Assembly: GCA_947561585.1 (NCBI GenBank)
Contig: CANNZV010000437.1
Span: 248,001 to 312,000 of the forward strand
Direction of reading: 5' to 3'
From: Caprella mutica
Taxonomy: Eukaryota; Arthropoda; Malacostraca; Amphipoda; Caprellidae
Length of the DNA: 64,000 nt
Under the pieces are notes generated by a model. It was not told the origin of the DNA. It did no database searches and saw nothing but the letters and a program-made list of their open reading frames with translations. The position numbers and the translations under genes are program-made. Below, one piece after another: positions 56,501 to 64,000 of the stretch (positions are counted from its first letter, which is position 1; each line of letters starts with the position of its first letter).

Positions 56501-59500
56501 TGGATATGTTCTGCATTCAAGAGTGTAGATTGTAACTAAGCTGACAGAAGATTTATTTTCTATTACCTTGTTTGGGGTGTTGCGATATGATGGTGACATC
56601 ATCCGCATATGTTAGGGTTTATTGAACACAGACATACTTTCACAAACTACAATAGAGCAAACTGGACAGACTTTTCTGCATCCGAGGAAAACAATTTAAC
56701 CACGCCCACACAGCCTGGTCACCTGACATTGTCAACACCCACCTATAGACTCTCCAACTCACACAGAACACTCCGCATTGCCACCTGTTGTACACAAACA
56801 GCACCCACGCACACAATCTCGAGTCCTCCTGCTTACCGCACACATGGACATGAGGGGCACACATTTTACACCTATACACTAGAACCTCACATCCTCTACA
56901 CTACATGCAAACCGAGAGGAGGACCCCACGCACACTACACCTGCCACACACTAGACACCCCCGATAACGCCGTGAGAAAATTCGTCATACGGAATTTATT
57001 TTAACTCTCGATTTAAGAAATGAAATGTAAGGCAAATTAAGTGATCACCACTATAATTGTTAAGAGTCCTTTTCCAACCCCAGTTACCAAGAATGCTTTA
57101 CTTAATTTTGACGATGTCATGAAAGTTTCAATTAGCGAACTTGTTCACCAATTACACTTACAATATCAACTTATGTTGTGTTTCATTGTCAATTCAATAA
57201 AATTGACTCATCTTTTCCCATTATTACCATGTTTATCATTTTTTATAATGCTACTTGCAGTAATAAAGGATAGCGCTAGTGTTTTATGTTAGTAGATTTT
57301 TGTATTAGGTAGACTCATAGGCTTCATTTTCAATCACCTCTTCATTTTCATCTTCCATCCTTGAGGGCAGTCACCGGTGATTGTACCTATTCGTCACATT
57401 CCTTGATAAGTGACTGTATTCAGAGTAGCTTTTCTACATTCATGAACTTTGCCACCGATGGTGTTAGATGACTTTGTTCACGAAGCCACTTTCCTTTCTG
57501 ACAGCTTCGTCCAGTACTTTGTACTTAATATAATTTTGACGTCAGCGATATGGCCTTTGGTTCCCAATACTAAAATAAAATTGAAATTCATTTATTAATA
57601 GTCTGCATTTTCTTTTTATGAAAGTGTTATTGTTATAGGTCAGGACTCCTGTTAACCTATTATATCATTGGCAATGGCGGTTGGAAAAGAACCCTAGCAA
57701 TTATAGTGGTAATCACTTTGTTTGTTTGGAGTTCTTAAACATAAATTTAAAAATCTTGCGGCGAAAATTCCGCGCGGCGAGTCTTTCTGGCTGCGAAACT
57801 TTCTATGGCGAATCTTCTTTCGGCGAAAATTCTTAGTACCCCGTCTGAGATGTGGACACCACTCTTCCTTACCCTCTTACAGGATTGGAAGTTCCAACTC
57901 TGATTGGTGTGTGTTTTGCCATATCGATCAAGGGTATATCTTCCATATCCTCGCACAATGTCCGTCCCTACAAATACACAGGACTGGACCCATTTTCAGG
58001 CAGTTATTAACTTTCTCTTATGCCTATGTTTTGCTAATAGATACTTTCTCCATTCCCTATCCGAAGCTGCATGGATGTGAAGGGTCTAGTGTAGAAGTGT
58101 GCCCACTCATGTCCGTGATGAGGCGAGTGAAAGAACATATTATGTTTTTGTGTTTAGTTGTTGTTTGTATACAACCCAATGGCAAGCCGAGTGCGGTGTT
58201 CTGTATACGTTGCAGTGTATAATGTATAGAGGTGTGTATTGAGATTATTGACAATGTCAGAAGACCAGGCTTTGTGGGTGACAATGGGTGTGATCGAAGG
58301 TGAGCTAAACGTTCGGTATTCGTTTTGCTCAAGATCCGTGGAACTTATCGTTGCTCCATTATCTAATCATTCTGGTAAGTGTTCTCTCATTTTCAGATTA
58401 GATTCACTCACCTTCTCTGCTACGAGGATCATTTCCTGAGACATTCCATCCAATTTGGGAGGAGTTTCATCAGAGTAAATGAAGTATAACATTCCCTTAA
58501 CAACTTCAGCACTAATGTCTTCTATTTCCACTTTGCTTGTTTGAGTCTCCATCATGTTATGATTGAACATCGCTTCAAACACTGGAGATCGAGCTGGGGA
58601 ATAAATAATAATTTATTTACAGATAGCTATTACATTACATTTTTAATTGCTTGATTATATTGATGGCAATCAATCTGATTACATCCTTTAATTAATTTTT
58701 TTATATTTAGAAAAAAAAGAAAACAGACACAATTTTCAATTTTAATATAATTTACCAAACTCTTTTTCTAATATACAGTATGGGCCACAAAATTTTTTCC
58801 ACTTTTTCAAATACTTGTAAATCGTTAGCCAATGTACGAAGAAACTGTATCTTGGTCTCTTTTTCACCGCCCCTTATTGTACTATTAACAGGTAAAAACC
58901 TTTTTGAACTGATGGACATCGTTTATGAACAGGTAAGCAAAAATTGATTATTTTTGTCATTGCGCGAAGGTTATTCTTAGAACTAACTCCGTGATTTTAC
59001 TCACTAAAAGGCAGTGAATAAAAGGAAAAGAATTATAATGCTACAGATTATAATGCAGGGTACTTACACTTCCTCCTTGGAAACTATTTGGAAATAGAAC
59101 AACTTCAGTGACATTTTGATCACATTGAAATTTTCTCCTGAATATTCGTTCTTCGCTTGTACATTGCATGGTTAAGGCCCGCTTCACACTTGCATGTTTA
59201 ACACCGCGGAAAAAAGCTCTTCTTTAACCCTAGTAACCTAGCCATAAAAAGTTTGCTCACTAACCTAGGGACTGGTCCAGGTGCACCAGTCCTCACTAAA
59301 ACTGTTATAAAATCTCAACAAATTGACTTTTTGTCTTTATAAAAACCTTCATCTGATATTTACACATTCGTTGGTTTACGCAAAATAATAGTTACTGATT
59401 TAGAATAAAATTAACAAGCAAAGATGGAAAATAAATATCTCTTAGATTTTCTAACTATTTGTTTAAAAGCCATTTTCATCACCTATCAATAGAATCATTA

Positions 59501-62500
59501 TAACATTCTAAAAAAAATTAATAAAACTTGTTGAAAATTTAACTGTTGATGGGGAAGGATTCAACAATGAAAAAGACGCCAGAAAGAAACATGTACCTTT
59601 AATAGTTTTTGAAATATACTGACTTAAAGTTGTATTTCGGGTTTATTGAGTCACCCTGTATATTTGAATAAATGCTCATAATATGAGTATCTTGCCTTTT
59701 ATCACATTCTTTTTTGAATAATTATGTGTAACTATGTTGAAAAGTAAAAGTCAGCAAAAGACAGCTTCCAAATCGGTTTGAAAATAAAATAATTAATATT
59801 TTATCATAAGGACTGGTGCGCATGGACCAGTCCCTAGGTTACTAGGGTTAAATGTGTTTACACTTGCGTTTTTTCATCACTGAAGTGAGAAAATTATGAA
59901 GCGGGCCTTAACCATGCGAAGAACGAATATTCAAAGTGAAAACTCCAATGAGATCAAAATGTAACTGAATTTGTTCTATTTCCAAATAGTTTCTAAGGAA
60001 GTAGTGTAAGCTCCCCGTATTAAAATATCTACCATTATTTTTTTTTTTTATTCACTGCCTTTTAGTAAGTAAAATCATAGAGTTAGCTCTAAGAATAACC
60101 TTCGCGCATTGACAAAAATAATCACTTACTTTTTGCTTACCTGTTCCTAAACTATGTCCATCAGTTCAAAAATGTTTTTACCGGTTAATAGTAAAATAAG
60201 AGGTGGAGAAAAGAGACCAAGATACAGTTTTTTCGTCCATTGGTTAACGATTTACAAGTACAGCAAAACCTCGTAGTAGACCAGAGTTTCGTTCCAATTT
60301 TGTTTGGTCTAGTAAGAAACTCACTTTATTAATTTCCTACTAGATCAAAATCGTTGTCTCTAAAAGTAAAGCGATGACTTTAATATTTCGAGAGCTGTAC
60401 TTGTTTATAACTATATTGCCAAATTAATGGTGACTAACATACCAATTTTGAAGGGAAACACATTTAGAAACAGTATGAATTTTTTTGTTTCAATTAAAAT
60501 GAATATATTATTTTTTTTAATTAAATGATCATTTTATGAAATTAGAATAGTCTTCACTGTTCCTAGTTTTCTGTAACATTTCACATCAATTTTGAATTTT
60601 AAACCGATTCTGCCTTATGTTCTATCCTAAAATCAGCATAGATAAATATAATATATAATTCATATTAGAGATTTATCTTTGAAACAGTATTGTAATTATT
60701 AGTCCTTGTAATATTTACTCTAGAATAACTGTCAGGTGACAAAAATTGTGTTTTGTCTGGTACAAGGTTTTTTTCCAGTACAGTTTCAATTTTTTTATTG
60801 GTCTACTAGGAGGCTGGTCTGCTACAAGTTTTTGCTGTATTTGGAAAAGCGGAAACATTTTTGTAGCCGATACTGTATTTAGACTACTCGGTTCTTCGAA
60901 GGAACAGATCTCAAAAGCTTATAAGACACAGACCCAAAGAAATGACTAATTAAGGTGAAATAACCATTGGTGATAGAGGCAGAAGATATGCTTCCCAGAT
61001 AAAGAGTTTTTCTTCTCCAGCTCTTCAATATAGGTAAATCATTTAAAAAATTCGAATCCTAAGAAATATTCTACAGGGTGTTCAACACTTTTGTTGCCAA
61101 ACTTTAACATAAGGTAGCGATCGTCGAAATAAACACTTTATATTCTATGAAGGTATGGTCTAAAATGATTAGTTAAAGAGTTATAAGGTTAGGAAAGTAC
61201 AATCTGTACCATTTATTATTATTAGTTAACATTTTATTAATGTTGCGCTAAGAAACAAAATCTTGAATTAGGTTACATGTTGTTTACAAAATGTGTTCGA
61301 ACTGCCGCCCATTTGTTGCGATGCAGTCGTTCAAAACGTTTGTTCAATGATTGGGGGACGCGAGCAGACACCAGGAGTTTCACGAATCCTTGCGGAGGCT
61401 TCGACAATTGTGCTGAACAGGTCCTGGTCGGATTGAACCGGTGTTTCATACACCAAACCTAATTTAAGATTATGTTTCTTGTGCTCATAATGATTACTGT
61501 TAATGACGCTTCATTTCTTATATCAATATTAATAAAAAATAATGTTAACTAATAATAGTGAAGATTGTATTTTCTTAACCTTGTAACTCTTCAACTAAGC
61601 ATTTTAGACCATACCTTCATAGAATATAAAGTGTTTATTTCGACAACCGCTACCTATGTTAAAGTTTGGCAACAAAAATGTCGGACACCCTGTATGGCTA
61701 GTACGATACATTCCTTACCTGCTAATATATTCTTGTGAGCTGGAAATTCAATTCCATCAGCTAGTAGGACAACATCACTGAATGCTTTACTTAATAGCAA
61801 TCTGCACAGTTTTTCTCTCAAATTTTTTTGGGGAACTTTCACAACACTAGCATAAGAATTGGTGTTGTAAGGACTAGTGCAAATCTGCAACTGAAGAAAT
61901 GATGTATTAAATGATGATTGGAAATTCTCTACTGGAAATTTCAAGTGAGTGAATAATAAAAATAATAATTTACTTTGGCAACAATGGTAATTTCATCAAT
62001 AGGCAGCGATTTCATCAAGTCGCTAGGATCACCAAGTGAAAAGCTATCAGCAGTACCAGGAGCAAAACGCTGTGGTTCTGTAAATGAAAAAAGGAGGGGT
62101 TTAACATCTGTTTTGGAATCAAAGGCCATATCACTGGCATGAAAAGGAAATGAAATACAAGGGACTACAAGAAACTGACAGAAAACAAAGTGGCTCAATA
62201 AACAAAGCCACCTACCAGGCTGTCAGCATCAATGACAGGGCTCACAGTTGCAGAAAGCTACTCCATGGATGCAGTCACTTACCAAGGAATGTGACAAAAA
62301 GGGACACAATCCCCTGTGGCTGCACTAACGGATGGAAGAGGAAAATGAAGAGGTGATAGTAAATGAAGCCACCGAGTCTACCTAACACAATATCTAAGAT
62401 CTCGTAGAGTATCACACTAGCCCTAATCCTAAAACTGAAGCAGCGTTGAAAAAATGATCAACATGGTAAAAAGGAAAAAAGACAATTCATAATCTAAATT

Positions 62501-63730
62501 ACAACAGTTCGAAGCACAATGGACACCCCCCCCCCCCCTTCCCTTCCATTCACCTCAGACAGTTTCAGGATAGAACCCATGGGGGCTGTAAAAGAAAAAG
62601 CAAGTTATTTTGCTTGAAGTAAAAGTATTATTTATTCCACTAGTTAACCATTAATAGAAGTCCAATTTTACTTTATTTTAAAACTAACCCTTTCAATCCT
62701 GTACTAGGGTCATATTTATGAAAAAGGTCAATTTTCTTCAATTAAAATGGTTTGTGATGGACACAACATGTGACATTCAGAAAAGTACTTAGTTGTCTGA
62801 GTTGTCTCAACTGAATTTAGCGAAGTAACAAGTTAATATTTAAAACCTTACAACCCACAATTTAAGATATTAAAATATTTAATTAAGATTGATATTGGCT
62901 ATATCTAACATAGAAACATTAAAGTTTTATCAGCTGGAAATAAGGGAAGGGTAAGGAGTAGTGATTATTATAGAGAGCTGTTAGCTATCAAAATGGAAGA
63001 GAAATCACAAAAAATAAATCAAATAGTCTTACCTATTTTAGGATACTTCTTCTCATCATGTTGCAGAGAGAAAACAGTGAAATCTGTTTTAGGATTTGGG
63101 TAAGGTTTTCTCATTTTCAAATGGATCTCCATATCTGGATATATATTATCTAATGGATCCTCATAATATATCCCCTCCTTAAACGAACAAACCATGAACC
63201 TAGTGACAGATAAGATATAATAGTATAATTGATTGACAATCAATGCAAGATAATATCAGAATTGTTGATCAAAATAATTCTTAATCAGAAGTAGACTAGA
63301 GATGTTAGTTACTGCTTTTAAATGAGATTTGAAAAGAATATTTCATAGAATTCCATAAAATCAGAAAACTTTTATCTAAGCTAGATATATGAAAATAATT
63401 TTAAATTGACATAAAAACCCTATGCCTAAAATTAAATTTCTAAATAATGGCCCGAATAAGTGAAGCCAAAAAAATGAGATGTAAAATGAGATATAACATC
63501 ACTCATTGACTTCTAGAAAATAATGACGCACATACATACAGGTAATTCTGTTTTTTATTATGTAATATTAAAGCATTATTACCACTAACTCACAGAAATT
63601 ACAAAACTTACCACATATGATTATTTTTTCCATTTGATGGAAATGTGGCCGAATTGATGGAAATCCCAGATTTCGCACGCAAGCGAAAGTCACTTATTTT
63701 CCATTTGAATTCCACATTTTGTACATGTAA
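53558..63730 (-). CDS. Gene C: MATH-BTB (SPOP/TDPOZ-like) protein, 5'-partial, C-terminus truncated
   Basis: Third paralogue; the first exon should lie beyond 64000. Exons here: 63612-63730, 63033-63199, 61974-62077, 61719-61890, 58412-58593, 53651-53793, 53558-53567. The visible coding length is 897 nt in one frame; with a 13-codon first exon the protein would be about 311 aa. MATH reads VEFKWKISDFRLR and KPYPNPKTDF, the [23 protein letters not shown] and [10 protein letters not shown], phi-x-E is MME. The tail [14 protein letters not shown] is intact but the last coding exon is largely deleted: splicing to the remaining TTTTTTTCAG gives only K-S-K and a stop. Introns 5 and 6 (3.1 and 4.6 kb) carry many transposons. 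The BTB is intact, so it may still function or be an early pseudogene. Confidence 0.87.
53651..53793 (-). CDS. Gene C exon 7 (BTB end / 3-box helices)
   Basis: 143 nt encoding [36 protein letters not shown], then the AA-GTGAGT donor with embedded TGA. Confidence 0.9.
54117..55505. repeat. Two interlocked long palindromes in intron 6 of gene C
   Basis: First: 54117-54290 pairs with 54555-54723 (GTACTAGCGAAGATATTATA against TATAATATCTTTGGTACTAG). Second: 54717-55060 pairs with about 55085-55430 (ACTAGTGAACTTACCCGTTA against TAACGGGGAAGTACACTAGT). A third pairing, 55040-55095 with 55430-55500, overlaps the second. No coding content. Confidence 0.75.
55765..56140 (+). repeat. Dispersed repeat R1, copy (plus)
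   Basis: Matches R1; interrupts a region of intron 6 that is continuous in gene B (about 41275-41300). Confidence 0.8.
56279..56608 (-). mobile_element. Jockey-like LINE, RT catalytic to thumb region
   Basis: Minus strand starts with TYADDVTIISQHPK, the RT catalytic YADD box (56590-56605). After a frameshift it gives LDNTPLPINNTPKIIAVTYD, then MTFKHHVTDINTKAKLRLN and YGRSKEDITT, the order seen in jockey-like RTs. Confidence 0.85.
56609..57004 (+). mobile_element. Jockey-like LINE, EN-RT linker joined to RT end
   Basis: Plus strand reads HTFTNYNRANWTDFSAS, typical of the linker before the RT. It then jumps to QPGHLTLSTP and TLRIATCCTQTAPTH, a frame-shifted version of the RT end seen at 41877 and 58057. 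An internal deletion has removed the RT core. Confidence 0.75.
57040..57720. mobile_element. Inverted-repeat element containing an R1 copy
   Basis: AGTGATCACCACTATAATTG near 57041 is inverted at 57698-57717 (CAATTATAGTGGTAATCACT), and CTTTTCCAACCCCAGTTACC is inverted near 57670. One such end also lies at 27025-27080 in the gene A flank. R1 (minus) occupies 57235-57570. Confidence 0.7.
57235..57570 (-). repeat. Dispersed repeat R1, copy (minus)
   Basis: Complement of R1, including CACCTCTTCATTTTCATCTT and TTTGACGTCAGCGATATGGC. Confidence 0.8.
57722..58015 (+). mobile_element. LINE C-terminal zinc-binding fragment
   Basis: Plus strand reads LVPRLRCGHHSSLPSYRI, then WCVFCHIDQGYIFHILAQCP. The C-x2-C-x8-H-x4-C spacing and preceding R-x-R-x-G-H are characteristic of the end of RNase H-bearing LINE ORF2. 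Confidence 0.7.
58057..58370 (-). mobile_element. Jockey-like LINE RT C-terminal fragment in intron 6 of gene C
   Basis: Reads [20 protein letters not shown]. Same fragment and position relative to exon 6 as 41877-42190 in gene B. Confidence 0.78.
58412..58593 (-). CDS. Gene C exon 6 (BTB, second half)
   Basis: 182 nt encoding [34 protein letters not shown] and VAEK. It differs from gene B by only a few residues, and the following LINE fragment is also shared. Confidence 0.95.
59176..59907. mobile_element. Small MITE at the palindrome centre, split by a T2 element
   Basis: GGCCCGCTTCACAC at the left and TGAAGCGGGCC at the right, flanked by TTAA (59172-59175, 59908-59911; TAA also fits Harbinger). 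Only about 108 bp without the inner element. Confidence 0.72.
59228..59847. mobile_element. piggyBac-like MITE, family T2 (620 bp)
   Basis: TTAA at 59224-59227 and 59848-59851; ends CCCTAGTAACCTAG and CTAGGTTACTAGGG. Opposite orientation to 21934-22544. Confidence 0.87.
60261..60837. mobile_element. Tc1/mariner (pogo-like) MITE (577 bp)
   Basis: TA at 60259-60260 and 60838-60839. Ends CAGCAAAACCTCGTAGTAGA and the complement of TCTGCTACAAGTTTTTGCTG. Confidence 0.85.
61074..61692 (-). mobile_element. Tc1/mariner-type element with transposase C-terminal remnant (619 bp)
   Basis: TA on both sides; arms of about 190 bp begin CAGGGTGTTCAACACTTTTG and CAGGGTGTCCGACATTTTTG. The minus strand between the arms encodes DCIATNGRQFEHIL and a stop, plus upstream STIVEASARIRETPG. 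This is the usual end of a group of Tc1/mariner-like transposases; the family is named from memory of the motif. Confidence 0.8.
61719..61890 (-). CDS. Gene C exon 5 (BTB, first half)
   Basis: 172 nt encoding LQICTSPYNTNSY, VPQKNLREKLCRLL and [21 protein letters not shown] mariner-like element ends 26 bp past the donor. Confidence 0.93.
61974..62077 (-). CDS. Gene C exon 4 (MATH, last strands)
   Basis: 104 nt encoding PQRFAPGTADSFSLGD and IDEITIVAK, with a weak donor (AAA-GTAAAT). Five codons longer than gene B's. Confidence 0.87.
62125..62590 (+). repeat. Dispersed repeat R1, copy (plus)
   Basis: Lies in intron 3 of gene C, absent from intron 3 of gene B. Contains a run of 13 C at 62526-62538. 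Confidence 0.8.
63033..63199 (-). CDS. Gene C exon 3 (MATH, middle)
   Basis: 167 nt encoding FMVCSFKEGIYYED, then HLKMRKPYPNPKTDFTVFSL and KKYPKI. It is the longest version of this exon. Confidence 0.92.
63612..63730 (-). CDS. Gene C exon 2 (MATH, first part)
   Basis: 119 nt encoding LHVQNVEFKWKISDFRLR and [13 protein letters not shown], same phase as in A and B. A mariner-like end starts 33 bp upstream of it. Confidence 0.92.
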
Positions 63731-63762
63731 CTAGGAAAAAATAATATAAATAATTGAATATA

Positions 63763-64000
63763 CAGGGTGGCGCAAAAAAAAGTAAACCAATTTTCAAACT
63801 ACATTATTTTACAAACTATTGAAAATAGAAATTTTCTGAAAACATTTTATTGTATCAACTTTACTGCATCTATTGTGGAAATCTGTTAAGTTGAGAGAAA
63901 AATTAGACATCCAGCAGCAATTTAAAAAAAGTGAATTAAAGATTCACAGCAATTTAAAAAAAAAAAGAGGTATATTCCATATGGATGTAAAAAATTAATT
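63763..64000. mobile_element. Mariner-like element, left end only
   Basis: After TA (63761-63762), CAGGGTGGCGCAAAAAAAAG is a typical mariner terminus; the other end is beyond the window. It lies in intron 1 of gene C. Confidence 0.6.

Larger units (their letters stand above)
58776..60875. mobile_element. Palindromic Tc1/mariner-type element, host of a nest
   Basis: TA on both sides (58774-58775, 60876-60877). Ends CAGTATGGGCCACAAAA and CAGTATCGGCTACAAAA. Arms of about 400 bp are complementary (TTCGTTCTTCGC / GCGAAGAACGAA near the centre). Inside: 59176-59907, 59228-59847 and 60261-60837. Net size about 0.8 kb. Confidence 0.82.

Noticed and set aside
57722..58222. 166-codon plus-strand frame as a host gene
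   Set aside because: The middle is a LINE zinc-binding remnant and the end is the antisense of another LINE fragment; no splice context.

Overview
The window is AT-rich, intron-containing eukaryotic DNA dominated by short inverted-repeat DNA transposons and broken LINEs. The gene content, GT-AG introns and transposon types (Tc1/mariner, piggyBac-like TTAA elements, P-superfamily, jockey-like LINEs) point to an arthropod, most likely an insect. The species cannot be fixed from the sequence.

The only convincing host genes are three tandem, same-strand (minus) copies of a MATH-BTB gene of the SPOP/TDPOZ family, the substrate receptors of Cullin-3 ubiquitin ligases. I assembled them from splice sites, because no single reading frame shows them. 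Gene A (5703-25020, 8 exons, 330 aa) and gene B (40631-44652, 8 exons, 332 aa) are complete. Gene C (53558 to beyond 63730) has 7 exons here and its first exon lies outside the window. All three share the same exon phases, a short MATH domain, a BTB domain with a conserved phi-x-E Cullin-3 motif, and a helical tail. Gene C has lost almost all of the last coding exon and ends in three substitute residues.

Layout. 1-5700: a probable last exon of an unrelated gene or element at 1252-1425, a TTAA MITE, a 32-bp tandem repeat and low-complexity DNA. 5703-25020: gene A, whose third and sixth introns (9.2 and 6.4 kb) are packed with nested transposons. 25-28 kb: the 5' flank of A, duplicated upstream of B (44.7-47.5 kb). 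28-40 kb: inverted-repeat elements, including an inverted pair of GGCCAACG-type elements and a P-superfamily MITE. 40.6-44.7 kb: gene B, the most compact copy. 45-53 kb: mariner, piggyBac-like and Harbinger-like MITEs and a 1.7-kb palindrome. 53.5-64 kb: gene C, whose introns hold LINE pieces and a multi-layer nest of DNA transposons.

The duplicated unit includes about 3 kb of 5' flank, all introns and about 0.7 kb of 3' flank. Genes B and C share a jockey-like LINE fragment in intron 6 that I do not see in gene A, so B and C separated after A did. Several transposons sit inside palindromes, so the intact opposite arm shows the pre-insertion sequence and directly verifies target-site duplications.
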